From Porticoccaceae bacterium (lineage in GTDB: Bacteria > Pseudomonadota > Gammaproteobacteria > Pseudomonadales > Porticoccaceae): a stretch of 64,000 bases of DNA. A program made the position numbers and the translations under genes. The notes under the pieces were generated by a model. The model saw only the letters and a program-made list of their open reading frames with translations, was not told the origin of the DNA and did not search any database. Shown here piece by piece: positions 36,924-48,096 of the stretch. The stretch lies in NCBI GenBank assembly GCA_024644595.1, contig JAHEHL010000009.1:1-64000 (forward strand). Reading direction: 5' to 3'. The first letter of the stretch is position 1; each line of letters starts with the position of its first letter.

Positions 36924-38188
36924 CCTGCTACTTTTTCCTGCTCAGCCGCTCTTAAAGCCCACAGCGGCGAGAAGGCGGCACCCAGCGCCGAGACCAATAT
37001 AGTAAGCAGTGCAATCACAGTAAAGGTCTGCGCCAGTCCGGCATGCTCAACCGCATAGCCGCAGGCCCAAGCGCCCAGCGGTGCTCCTCCAAACAGGCAG
37101 AGTTGATAGACCGAGGCAGCGCGAGAGCGATGCGAGTGGGGAACCTGATTGTGCAAAATCGTGCGCCCCAATGTCATTGACAGCCCGGAGAATGCTCCCC
37201 AGGCAAAAACCACGGGAAACAGGATCCAGAAATCAGGCAATAGTCCGATCACCGCAACCAGTGAACCGCGACCGAGAAAGCTGATAATCATTAAACGGCC
37301 GGGACGCCTAAAAGTGTTCTTCTGCCGACTGACAGCAAAATTGGCCGACACAATGCCCACCGTAAACGTCACCTGCAGCAACGCAAAAAGGCCTGCCCCG
37401 CCCTGATAACCCTGCCGTGCCACCAATGGCATACCGACCAGATAGATACCAAAAGCAAGGAAGCCTGTGGCAGAGACCAGCAGCAATAGATGACGCAGGG
37501 TTTTGTCTTCAGTAAACAGAGCAAAACCCGCGCGCAATTCACGCAACTTGGCACGCGGAGAAGACTTGTCCTGCTCGGGGTCAGTGTCAGTCTCCGATGT
37601 GACAGATTGATCTTGGTTGGCAACCCGCTGTGGGTGACTGCGCTTGATCAATATCGAACTGGTGATATACATCAACATCTGCAGCAATAGCAAAACGACT
37701 ATGCCAATGCTGTCGAGCTGACCGGCAAGCGTAAAGCCGATTCCCTGAGCAATAAACTGCACCATCACTACTTTCGCGACCGCTTGATGCATCAGCGTCT
37801 GCGAAGCATAACCGAGCAGGCTCTCACGTGCCGGCTGCACAAACGCCGACACAGTGCCGTAGGTCATGCCAAACAAAATTAAGAGTGGAAAGCTGACTTC
37901 GGCAAAAATAATGACCCAGAGCAACAGCATGATGGGGATGGTGTAGAGCAGATACAACTGCCCCAGCCAGGAGCCACGGTGTCGGCTATCGGAGATCACG
38001 CCGCCTGGCAGGATAAACAACAAGTTGGGCAACAATACCGCCAGCTGCGCTAATCCCAGACGACTGGGAGACTCTTCCAGCACGCCGACCACCAGCCAGG
38101 GGTAGAGCACTGCGTGCAGGCCAAGGGCTAAATTACTACTGCCGATAGTCGCCAGATAATGACGAAAAGAGAAGGTTTGATTGGTCAA
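36920..38188 (-). CDS. MFS transporter, EntS/DHA3-like
   Basis: A 422-residue major facilitator with about twelve membrane helices. The N-terminal half has LYPWLVVGVLEESPSRLG, LFILPGGVISDSRHRGSWL (the loop 2-3 motif) and a long charged central loop around residue 190-215 (SETDTDPEQDKSSPRAK). The C-terminal half has FAWGAFSGLSMTLGRTILHN. This fits the drug/siderophore-exporter type (EntS, MFS_3). The start is TTG, which directly follows the TAA of the upstream small gene (TAATTG), so translational coupling is likely. The substrate is unknown. Confidence 0.85.
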   Translation of the reverse strand: MTNQTFSFRHYLATIGSSNLALGLHAVLYPWLVVGVLEESPSRLGLAQLAVLLPNLLFILPGGVISDSRHRGSWLGQLYLLYTIPIMLLLWVIIFAEVSFPLLILFGMTYGTVSAFVQPARESLLGYASQTLMHQAVAKVVMVQFIAQGIGFTLAGQLDSIGIVVLLLLQMLMYITSSILIKRSHPQRVANQDQSVTSETDTDPEQDKSSPRAKLRELRAGFALFTEDKTLRHLLLLVSATGFLAFGIYLVGMPLVARQGYQGGAGLFALLQVTFTVGIVSANFAVSRQKNTFRRPGRLMIISFLGRGSLVAVIGLLPDFWILFPVVFAWGAFSGLSMTLGRTILHNQVPHSHRSRAASVYQLCLFGGAPLGAWACGYAVEHAGLAQTFTVIALLTILVSALGAAFSPLWALRAAEQEKVAG

Positions 38189-38485
38189 TTATTTAGGCCG
38201 CTTGCGAAACTTCGCTATCAGCCAGCCGAGCGATGCGGCGACACAGAGCACCATCGCCAACAGCACTAACGCGACGAGCAAATTGGCTGTCAACTCGGCA
38301 ACCGGAACATGGTAGATCTTGACCGCCAGCAGCAGAAATGCCGCGCAGCCAAACATCGATGCCAGCCAGGCAGAACGCTGTCTGATCGCTTTTTTTGCCG
38401 TTGCCACTTTCAAATAACTGATCCTCAATTGCCCTATTGGTTTACGCCGCTGATTGACTTTGACTGTTCTGGGCCGACCATTCAA
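38189..38485 (-). CDS. Small two-helix membrane protein of unknown function
   Basis: A 98-residue protein that I do not recognise. A basic N-terminus of about 40 residues (RRKPIGQLRISYLKVATAKK) is followed by two hydrophobic helices (AWLASMFGCAAFLLLAVKI and LLVALVLLAMVLCVAASLGWLI) and a short basic tail. This suggests a cytosolic-in, two-pass membrane protein. The start is a TTG with no clear SD, and a shorter internal start is possible. Because its stop touches the start of the MFS gene, it is probably an accessory protein of that transporter; this is inference from position only. Confidence 0.55.
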   Translation of the reverse strand: MNGRPRTVKVNQRRKPIGQLRISYLKVATAKKAIRQRSAWLASMFGCAAFLLLAVKIYHVPVAELTANLLVALVLLAMVLCVAASLGWLIAKFRKRPK

Positions 38486-38501
38486 TTCGCCATGAAGCTT
38501 G

Positions 38502-38972
38502 CTAGCCCAGATCTCTTACCCACTCACAGCGAATCTGTATGTCCGATTGATCGGGCTGATGACCTGCCCCATCGGTGGCAAAAACAAAACTGTGCAATCC
38601 GGACATTTCAGTCTCCAGATGCACCGTGGCGCTGACCCAATACATCTTACGCAACAGCGACTCAAACTGTTCAAGCCAGCATCGCCACTCATGTTCCACT
38701 CCTTGATAAGACGCCCCAAAGTGAACCACTTCAGTATTAAGACTAAAGTCGGCCACCCCGGGATCATGCAACGAAAACATCTCCCGATTAACCAGGCACC
38801 AGGTTTCAGCTGAGGGCAACGCCTGCATGGCATCTCGATTGTGGAAGCGGTGCCGGTTGAGATCGTCAGTGACTATATTTTTGATGCAGCCATAAACTAC
38901 AGACTCGCTGCGACTATTCCTGTTTATCAGGTGATTTTCCATTTCACCGCCTTTCATTTCACTGCCTTCCAT
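38502..38972 (-). CDS. Hypothetical protein, about 146-156 residues
   Basis: I do not recognise this protein. It is soluble, rich in W, H and E, with no signal peptide, and has a DAMQALPSAETWCLVNREMF segment and a VHLETEMSGLHSFVFATDGAG segment. The N-terminus repeats the motif M-E/K-G-S/G-E three times (from an imperfect 15-18-base DNA repeat at about 38938-38980). So translation could begin at M1, M6 or M11 (MENHLINRNS, about 38942). The repeat lies where the RBS would be, which may change how many starts are usable. It runs into the next small gene, 16 bases away. Confidence 0.55.
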   Translation of the reverse strand: MEGSEMKGGEMENHLINRNSRSESVVYGCIKNIVTDDLNRHRFHNRDAMQALPSAETWCLVNREMFSLHDPGVADFSLNTEVVHFGASYQGVEHEWRCWLEQFESLLRKMYWVSATVHLETEMSGLHSFVFATDGAGHQPDQSDIQIRCEWVRDLG

Positions 38973-39031
38973 TTCAACGCTCCATTTTACCTGCTTTCCT
39001 TTATCCGTCGCTGCGATGATTCAGTGTTGAT

Positions 39032-41062
<2,031 letters not shown>

Positions 41063-41148
41063 TTAGACATCCTTTAGAATACTCTTGGATCACTCTGACC
41101 CTCTTCTGCCTGCTCTTTTTGGCAGGCTATCTTTGAACAACGCTCTAT

Positions 41149-42024
41149 TCAAGCGCCATGACTGCGCCGAAAAGCGACGTCTCGGGCACGCTGCCGATAG
41201 TGATCAATGGTTTGCCGTGTCATGGAACTGCGGGTTTCATCTAGTATATTACAACCCAGCTTCTCAGCCATGGCATCCACCGAGTCGATCATCAGATCGA
41301 AAGCGGAGACAGGATCCGCTATATCGTCCAGGGCCATAAACAGGGTGACACCTGGTGTCATCATCTGATCGATAGTCTTGAGGTCAAAGGTTCCCGGGTT
41401 AACCAGATTGGCCATGCTAAACAGCACATCTCCAGAACCCTCTTCATTGAGATGGCGCTGAAATATTTTCGCCTCGCCGTAACGCAGACCCACACTCAAA
41501 GCCACCTCTTGCAGCTGTCTGCCACTGAGCTGTTCCCCTTTGGGGGCCATCAAATGCATCACCAGTATCTGCTGTTGCAGAGTTTCGGATCTGGCTGGCT
41601 TGGCAGCCCCGGAACCCACTGCTCTGGAAGAGCTTGATGCAGCGCTGGATGACTCGGCCGTAGGTCGTCGACTGGCAACAGGGTTGCTGGCGGGCCCTTC
41701 ATTGAGATCAAACTGTTCCTGCTTGGGCTGTTTGAAGCCAAAGTCAGGCTTGTTATTCAGTGCGCGACGCAGGTTTTCCTCAACCTGGCGAATATCATTC
41801 TCATCCCTGATACCCACAAGCCGTGACCCACCTGAAGGGAACTGGCTATCACTGAACGGATCGTCGTCGTAATCATCGCGAGCATTTTTTTGTAACTTGC
41901 GCGATGACATATGCAGATTTTCATAGCGGTGCTGTTTGATACGCCGCGCGCCGTCAAGAATCAGCGCCAACAGCACCAGCAACCCAATAGCAATTAAAAC
42001 TTCTCTTGGTCCAAACACATCCAT
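41149..42024 (-). CDS. zipA: Cell division protein ZipA
   Basis: A 291-residue inner-membrane protein that anchors FtsZ at the division ring. The N-terminal membrane helix (VLIAIGLLVLLALILDGARR) is followed by a basic and then a P/Q/S-rich linker of about 100 residues. The C-terminal FtsZ-binding domain has VMHLMAPKGEQLSGRQLQEV, FSMANLVNPGTFDL and VTLFMALDDIADPVSAFDLM. The smc-zipA-ligA order is the expected one. ZipA is found in Gammaproteobacteria, which supports the assignment of the host. Confidence 0.96.
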   Translation of the reverse strand: MDVFGPREVLIAIGLLVLLALILDGARRIKQHRYENLHMSSRKLQKNARDDYDDDPFSDSQFPSGGSRLVGIRDENDIRQVEENLRRALNNKPDFGFKQPKQEQFDLNEGPASNPVASRRPTAESSSAASSSSRAVGSGAAKPARSETLQQQILVMHLMAPKGEQLSGRQLQEVALSVGLRYGEAKIFQRHLNEEGSGDVLFSMANLVNPGTFDLKTIDQMMTPGVTLFMALDDIADPVSAFDLMIDSVDAMAEKLGCNILDETRSSMTRQTIDHYRQRARDVAFRRSHGA

Positions 42025-42075
42025 ATAAATAACTACTTAATTGAAAACCAAAGTTCTTTTAACCTCTGCTTGAGA

Positions 42076-45000
42076 TCAGGCATCAGCCAGTTCAGCGGCC
42101 TGATTCACATCCACACTAACCAGACGCGATACGCCGGGCTCGTGCATGGTTACACCCATTAACTGGTTGGCGGCTTCCATGGAGATTTTATTGTGGGTGA
42201 TAAAGATAAACTGAACCTGATCAGACATCTCTTTCACCATAGCAGCATAGCGGCCAACGTTGGCATCATCCAACGGCGCATCGACTTCGTCAAGCATACA
42301 AAAAGGGGCTGGATTGAGTCGGAAAATCGCAAAAACCATCGCAATGGCCGTGAGCGCTTTTTCACCGCCGGAGAGCAACTGAATAGAGGCATTCTTTTTG
42401 CCGGGAGGCCTGGCCATCAGGGTTACACCGGTGTCGAGCAAGTCGTCGCCGGTCATTTCAAGATAGGCATGACCGCCGCCAAACAGTTTCGGGAACAGCT
42501 CCTGAATATGATTGTTGACCAACTCAAAGGTCTCTTTAAAACGGGTTCGCGTCTCGCGGTCAATTTTCTGAATCGCACTTTTCAGCGTTTCCATCGCTTC
42601 TTCGAGTTCCGCATTTTGGGTATCGAGATACTCCTTGCGCTCAGACTCGATCTTGTACTCATCAATGGCGGCGAGGTTAATCGGGCCAAGGCGCTGGATG
42701 CGGTTGCCGATTAACTGAAGTTGCTCTTCCCAATCGCGTATATCGGCGTCCTCGGCAAGATTTTCCAGTAGCGTTTCAAGCTCGGTATTTTTCTCGGCAA
42801 TCTGCTCTTCGATGGTGCGGCTTAAGGTCGTGATTTCCTGAGCGGCAATGCGCTGAGTCTCTAGTTTACCGCGCACATCCTGCAGTTGATCATCAAGTTC
42901 ACTGCGCAGCTTTTCATGTTCCCGCATATCATGTTCAACGGCTTCCATGGCCGTTCTCGCTTCATTCAGCTCTGCCTCAATCGTCAGCCGCTGTTCAAGC
43001 TTTTCTTCGAGTTCAATCTTGTACTGATCTGAGGGGTCGTCCTTGATATTGAAGGCTTCACGGAGTTGCGCGCGGCGCTCCTGCAGTCGTGCCACCTGTA
43101 CTTTGAGGCGCTCAATGCCCTCTAGAATCGACGTCAGCTGAGTGCTTAGAGAGGTCTCGCGAACAGCTAGATCATGACGTTTGTCGCGATCCTGACGCGC
43201 TTGCTGACGCGCCTTTTCGAGTTGCTCACGGAAACCATCACGCTGAGCGACCAGACTTTCTCGACGCTCGGTATCGGCCTCCATTTTTTCGATAGCCTGT
43301 TGTAAGATCTGTCGTGCCTCGGCGAGGTTATCCTGCTCAACAAGTTGTTGTTGCTGAACCTCGGCAAGCTCCTTCTCGGCGCGCTCTTTACGTGCATTGA
43401 GCTGCTCAATCTGTACCTCACGGGCACTGAGCTTGGAGCGCAGATCAGCGTAACTGCTCTGCTGCTGTGCGACGCGACTGGCAATCTCCTGACGCTGAGT
43501 CTCCAACGCTTTAAGTTGATTTTCAGTGGTTTGACGGTTTTTTTCCAGCTCAGCGACCTGTTTGTCGAGGGTCTCTTTTTCGCTGCTGATAGAGCTCAGT
43601 TCCTGCTTGCGCTTGAGCACGCCGGCAGAGGCATCTTTATCCCGCGCCACTCGCAGCCAGTTATTGCCCAGCCAGATGCCCTCGCGAGTCACCACCGACT
43701 CAATCGCTGACAAGGTGGGTTGCAAGGCCAGTGCCTCAGCCAAGGTCTCCGCTGCATAGACGTTACCCAGCAGCCCCTGCACCGAGTCACCGCTGACCAG
43801 CTCGCTGAGCAGTCTAGCCTTGTCACCGCCAGTAACAACCTGACGGGCCTTGCCAATGAGTAGTAGTTCGCCTTTCTTAAAGTCGTCAAGCAAGCCAATA
43901 TTGGCCGCGACATCATCCACTGCGACCGCTTGTAAATAACTGCCGAGCACCGTTTCAGCGGCAACTTCCCAACCCTCGGTCGCTTTTACTGACTCGGCAA
44001 GGCGCGGATTGGAACCGAGGCCCTTGGCGTCGAGCCATTTTTTTTCTGCATCATCACCCATCGCGGCCTGCTGCAGGGCTTCGAGAGAGGCACGACGTCC
44101 CTCCAGATTTTGCTGGCGGCTACGCGCCTGATTGAGTTCGCTGCTCAACTGCTTTTCGCTGCTGCGCGCCGCGTCAATCTGCTGACTGTTATCCAGTCGC
44201 TGGCTTTCGGTTTTTTCACGCTCTTGATCGGCGTCTGCCAGCTGTTGCTGGAGCTGAACCACCTCTTCTTCAGCCGGGCTGGCCTGAAAGCTGCTTGCCT
44301 CCGTGGACAGGCTTTCATGGCGCTCGGTGAGGCGTCGCATCAGTTGTTCAAGATGTTGAATTCGCGACTGCTGCACTTCGGCTTGCTGGCGTGGCGCGGC
44401 GGACTGCTGATTAAACTCATCCCAGGCCTGTTGCCACTGCTGCATGGACTCTTCCGCTGCCTGCAGCGCCTGGGAGGAAATCTGCTCGGCTTCACGAGCT
44501 AGCGCCAGGGCCGGAGTCAACTCATCGAATTCAGCCTGCCAACCGGCGGCTTTTTGAATATCTGTGTTGAGGTGCTGCTCGGATTCGGTAAAGTTTCGCT
44601 CGGTCTGCTCAAGGTCTTTGTGCAGCTCGGAGGCGCGCTGCTGAGCGTGCTCAATAGCCTGCTCAATCCGTGCCACATCACCACCCACTTTGTAGAACCG
44701 CGCCTGCACTTCATTAAAGTTGTCATTCAGACCAGTCGACTGACTGCGCAGTTTTTCAATGGCCGTTTCACAACCGGTGCGCTCCGTGACCACGCGCTCG
44801 CGATCAATTTCCAGCTCACCGATCAGCTGCTTCTGCTGCATCGCCGAATGGTTGTAACCGCGCCATTTAAGGGCCAGCAACTCGGCGGAGGTTTGACGCT
44901 CTTCCTTTTTGTATTCGGCATATTTTTCTGCGGATTTGGCCTGGCGCTCAAGGCGGCTGAGTTGACGGCCGAGTTCATCGCGAATATCAGTCAGTCGCTC

Positions 45001-45573
45001 GAGGTTTTCCATGGTGCGACGAATACGATTTTCAGTATCGCGACGACGCTCTTTATATTTTGAAATGCCCGCTGCTTCTTCGATATAGATACGCAATTCA
45101 TCGGGGCGCGCTTCGATCAGACGCGAAATCATGCCCTGTTCGATAATGGCATAACTGCGCGGACCAAGGCCGGTGCCGAGGAAAATGTCAGTGATATCTC
45201 GGCGGCGACATTTGTTGCCGTTTAAATAGTAATTGGACTGGCCGTCACGGGTAACCTTGCGCTTGATCCCGATCTCGGAATAGGCGGCGTATTCGCCGAC
45301 AATACGTCCTTCGGAGTTATCAAAGATCAGCTCAATTGAGGCCTGACCGACAGGCTTGCGACCACCAGAACCATTGAAGATAACGTCGGACATAGACTCG
45401 CCGCGCAGGTTCTTGGCTGAGCTTTCACCCATCACCCAGCGAACAGCATCGATAATATTGGATTTACCACAGCCATTGGGGCCGACAACGGCGCAGAGAT
45501 TACTTGGGAAATGGACTGATGTCGGGTCTACAAAAGATTTAAATCCTGCCAGTTTTATCGATTTAAGCCGCAT
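42076..45573 (-). CDS. smc: Chromosome segregation protein SMC
   Basis: An 1165-residue condensin ATPase. Walker A is in VVGPNGCGKSNIIDAVRWVM (about 27-45). Two long coiled coils surround a hinge at about 505-640 (VLGSYLQAVAVDDVAANIG). The C-terminal head has the signature LLSGGEKALTAIAMVFAI and Walker B CMLDEVDAPLDDAN. Its partners scpA and scpB are at 17.7-19.4 kb. Many gammaproteobacteria use MukBEF instead, so the presence of SMC-ScpAB places this organism with the pseudomonad/Cellvibrionales side rather than the enterics. Confidence 0.98.
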   Translation of the reverse strand: MRLKSIKLAGFKSFVDPTSVHFPSNLCAVVGPNGCGKSNIIDAVRWVMGESSAKNLRGESMSDVIFNGSGGRKPVGQASIELIFDNSEGRIVGEYAAYSEIGIKRKVTRDGQSNYYLNGNKCRRRDITDIFLGTGLGPRSYAIIEQGMISRLIEARPDELRIYIEEAAGISKYKERRRDTENRIRRTMENLERLTDIRDELGRQLSRLERQAKSAEKYAEYKKEERQTSAELLALKWRGYNHSAMQQKQLIGELEIDRERVVTERTGCETAIEKLRSQSTGLNDNFNEVQARFYKVGGDVARIEQAIEHAQQRASELHKDLEQTERNFTESEQHLNTDIQKAAGWQAEFDELTPALALAREAEQISSQALQAAEESMQQWQQAWDEFNQQSAAPRQQAEVQQSRIQHLEQLMRRLTERHESLSTEASSFQASPAEEEVVQLQQQLADADQEREKTESQRLDNSQQIDAARSSEKQLSSELNQARSRQQNLEGRRASLEALQQAAMGDDAEKKWLDAKGLGSNPRLAESVKATEGWEVAAETVLGSYLQAVAVDDVAANIGLLDDFKKGELLLIGKARQVVTGGDKARLLSELVSGDSVQGLLGNVYAAETLAEALALQPTLSAIESVVTREGIWLGNNWLRVARDKDASAGVLKRKQELSSISSEKETLDKQVAELEKNRQTTENQLKALETQRQEIASRVAQQQSSYADLRSKLSAREVQIEQLNARKERAEKELAEVQQQQLVEQDNLAEARQILQQAIEKMEADTERRESLVAQRDGFREQLEKARQQARQDRDKRHDLAVRETSLSTQLTSILEGIERLKVQVARLQERRAQLREAFNIKDDPSDQYKIELEEKLEQRLTIEAELNEARTAMEAVEHDMREHEKLRSELDDQLQDVRGKLETQRIAAQEITTLSRTIEEQIAEKNTELETLLENLAEDADIRDWEEQLQLIGNRIQRLGPINLAAIDEYKIESERKEYLDTQNAELEEAMETLKSAIQKIDRETRTRFKETFELVNNHIQELFPKLFGGGHAYLEMTGDDLLDTGVTLMARPPGKKNASIQLLSGGEKALTAIAMVFAIFRLNPAPFCMLDEVDAPLDDANVGRYAAMVKEMSDQVQFIFITHNKISMEAANQLMGVTMHEPGVSRLVSVDVNQAAELADA

Positions 45574-45786
45574 AAGTCATCAGTCGTCTAAGTCAGTCTT
45601 GGAGTAAATCGCAGCCGAATCGAGGACAGTGCTGCGTCTATTAACCCAACATTCTACACGCTAGAGCGCTGACACAAAACAGAAATAATGGGCCGCGGCA
45701 ACACCCGCGCAAGGTCTGTCAGCAGCGTGAAACCTGAGCGACCAAAGAGCCGCTTAAAGGGGGATTAAAATCGAGCCGAAGATCGA

Positions 45787-46977
45787 CTACTGGCGAAATT
45801 CTGTATCGATTTTGAGCTTTAAGTTTACTGACCCGGAGCTGATATCAGCGGGTTCACTGATCGCCTGCCAGTCTCCTTGTTGAGGAGTTGCACTGCCTGA
45901 GCTGGACAACCGTGCCACTACCACCACCGAAGACACATCACCGAGCTTACGCCCAGCTATCAGCGCATCACTGTCACTCAACACCAATTCGGTAGGCAAC
46001 TGGGCAGCGCTGAGCTTGCGTGCCGCAAGTGGCATCGGTGGGCCATTGGCCTCGATGACCGCAATAAAGACCAACTGGTCCGGAGAAAACTGAATCGCCG
46101 GATCAATACTCAAACTGACAGCAATGCGGGGGCCATCAGCCACTATCAGCTCAGGCCCACCCAATTGACGCGCCTGCTGGATCCCTTTTTGTAGCGCCTG
46201 CCAGCCATCGCTGGCAGGGTTCAAACCGCGAGCAGCGGCCTGCCAGTAGCTGATGGCACGCGGGTAGTCGGCTTCCTGAAAGGCATGAATGCCTTTTAAA
46301 CCCAAGACAGTCTGATTTGAGGGGTCGACAGCATAAGCCCTATCCATCGCCGCCAGAACGCGGTCGGAAAATAGATTGGCGTCGACAAAAAACAGCGCCT
46401 GAGCATATTGCCCAAGCAGATAACTCTCGTTCGGCTGAATGCGGATGCCCTCGGCAAAATAGTCGGCGGCACCACTCATATCACCACTCGCCACGGCATT
46501 CTCAGCAAGGATGGTCCAGTAGTAAATATTGTCCGGACGCTGCTCGGCACGCTGCGCAATACTGGCTTTCAAGTCAGCGGTCCAGCTCTGCTGCTCTCTG
46601 AGAGCTTCGGCAATCTGCTGATCAGGCCCGGCGCCAATACCGCGGTAGATCATCACACTGGCCAGCGCGATCACCACCACCAGAACCGGCAGTAACCAGA
46701 GGCCTTCGCGCGCTGCAACTCGCTGCTGAATCCTTGCGGTGTTGGCCAACAATAACTGCTCTGCTTCGGCCAACATCTGCTGGTGCTGCTGCGCGCTTAT
46801 CTCTCCGCGCTCAAGCTGCTGCTGGTATTGGTACTGCTGATCGCGAAAAATATCGACATTGGCCTGCTCAGTGGTATTGGCGGACTCTTCAGGCGCGCGG
46901 CGCCCGGTGAAAAAAGGAAAGGCTACAAATAGCCCAGCAGCCAGCAGTAACAGCGCGATTCCAAACCACAGACTCAT
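45787..46977 (-). CDS. ccmI: Cytochrome c biogenesis protein CcmI
   Basis: A 396-residue membrane protein that holds apocytochrome c for the haem-lyase complex. It has two N-terminal membrane segments (FGIALLLLAAGLFVAFPFF; LLPVLVVVIALASVMIYRG) around a basic, Q-rich cytoplasmic loop. A TPR region at about 145-260 follows (YYWTILAENAVASGDMSGAADY, LLGQYAQALFF). The last third is a periplasmic beta-rich domain ending in KIDTEFRQ. It is the last gene of the ccm operon and overlaps ccmH by four bases. A separate CcmI is the pseudomonad arrangement, unlike the fused E. coli CcmH. Confidence 0.94.
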   Translation of the reverse strand: MSLWFGIALLLLAAGLFVAFPFFTGRRAPEESANTTEQANVDIFRDQQYQYQQQLERGEISAQQHQQMLAEAEQLLLANTARIQQRVAAREGLWLLPVLVVVIALASVMIYRGIGAGPDQQIAEALREQQSWTADLKASIAQRAEQRPDNIYYWTILAENAVASGDMSGAADYFAEGIRIQPNESYLLGQYAQALFFVDANLFSDRVLAAMDRAYAVDPSNQTVLGLKGIHAFQEADYPRAISYWQAAARGLNPASDGWQALQKGIQQARQLGGPELIVADGPRIAVSLSIDPAIQFSPDQLVFIAVIEANGPPMPLAARKLSAAQLPTELVLSDSDALIAGRKLGDVSSVVVVARLSSSGSATPQQGDWQAISEPADISSGSVNLKLKIDTEFRQ

Positions 46978-47564
46978 TGTTCACGATCCTTTTTTTGCGA
47001 CTCTGATTGAACATCACCGACGTAATCGCTGAGCTCATTATTTGGCTGCTCGTTATCTACCTGCTCGTTGCGCAAAAGCGCGGCTAATCGCTGCCGATCA
47101 CCAGCACTCTGGCCCGCAGCAGCCGATGCTTGGGCTGCGCTACGCGTGTCGCGCCGAGCCATATACACGGCGATCAGCAGGCCGATCAGCAACAGAACGA
47201 CCGGCGAGGACCACAAAAACCATGTAGCTCGATTGACCTCGGGTTTATAGAGAATAAACTCCGAGTAACGACTCTTGAGATACGCTTTAATTTCCGGGTT
47301 CGAGGCGCCCTCTTCCAGCAACCTGTGCACTTCGCTGCGCAGGTCCTGAGAAATTGGCGAATTGGAGTCAGCGAGATTTTGGTTTTGGCACTTGGGACAG
47401 CGCAGCTCCTCCAGCAGTTGCTGATAGCGCGGCCGCAGTGACTCATCGGAAAAACTGACAATATCCTCAACCGCCAATACCGAGCCTGAGAGCAGCATTA
47501 GCAGACCTAGCGTTTGCAAGCCTGTTAGACAACGGGACAGTAAAGTGGCCGAATTACTGGTCAT
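46974..47564 (-). CDS. ccmH: Cytochrome c biogenesis protein CcmH
   Basis: A 196-residue haem-lyase partner. After a signal segment (LGLLMLLSGSVLAVED) comes the reductase motif LRCPKCQNQNLADS (CxxC), followed by LRSEVHRLLEEGASNPEIK and a membrane helix (SSPVVLLLIGLLIAVYM). It keeps apocytochrome CXXCH cysteines reduced. A longer than usual C-terminal tail (Q/N/E-rich, about 50 residues) follows the helix. The start overlaps ccmG by about 11 bases. Confidence 0.95.
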   Translation of the reverse strand: MTSNSATLLSRCLTGLQTLGLLMLLSGSVLAVEDIVSFSDESLRPRYQQLLEELRCPKCQNQNLADSNSPISQDLRSEVHRLLEEGASNPEIKAYLKSRYSEFILYKPEVNRATWFLWSSPVVLLLIGLLIAVYMARRDTRSAAQASAAAGQSAGDRQRLAALLRNEQVDNEQPNNELSDYVGDVQSESQKKDREQ

Positions 47565-48096
47565 GGGTGGTATCCATCAATTTTTGATAGAGATCGCGAA
47601 ATTCGTTATCCCACACACGATCATCCACCACGCCGACACGGCGGTGACGAATAATGCCTTCGGCATCGACCAGATAGGTCTCTGGCGCACCATAGACACC
47701 AAGATCAATTCCCAGGATTCCACGAGAATCGAAAATCGAGAATTGATAGGGGTTGCCACGCTGATCCAGCCATTCCTGCGCCATAGCGCGATCGTCTTTG
47801 TAGTTAAGGCCGATAATCTTGACCCCGTTTTCAGCCAGATCGTTGAGCCAGGTATGCTCAATACGGCAGGCAAAACACCAGGTCGCCCAGACATTGACCA
47901 GCACGACCTGACCGGCAAAATCCGCCTGTGTTACCTGCCGCTGCGGGTCACTCAGTTCTTCCAGAGCAAACTCCGGAAACGGCTCACCGATCAGTGCCGA
48001 GGGTAGCTCTTGGGGGTCTTTGCCGAGACTGGAATAGAGAAAACCACCCAGCGCCACACATAGAATCAGCGGAATAAACAGGGTTAATCGGCTCAC
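47554..48096 (-). CDS. ccmG: Thiol:disulfide interchange protein CcmG (DsbE)
   Basis: A 180-residue membrane-anchored thioredoxin that reduces the disulfides of CcmH and apocytochrome c. The N-terminal anchor is LTLFIPLILCVALGGFL. The active site reads WATWCFACRIEH, so the two cysteines are separated by Phe-Ala instead of the commoner Pro-Thr or Pro-Ser. GVYGAPETYLVDAEG is the cis-proline segment of the family. The start overlaps the ccmF stop by four bases. Confidence 0.95.
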   Translation of the reverse strand: MSRLTLFIPLILCVALGGFLYSSLGKDPQELPSALIGEPFPEFALEELSDPQRQVTQADFAGQVVLVNVWATWCFACRIEHTWLNDLAENGVKIIGLNYKDDRAMAQEWLDQRGNPYQFSIFDSRGILGIDLGVYGAPETYLVDAEGIIRHRRVGVVDDRVWDNEFRDLYQKLMDTTHDQ

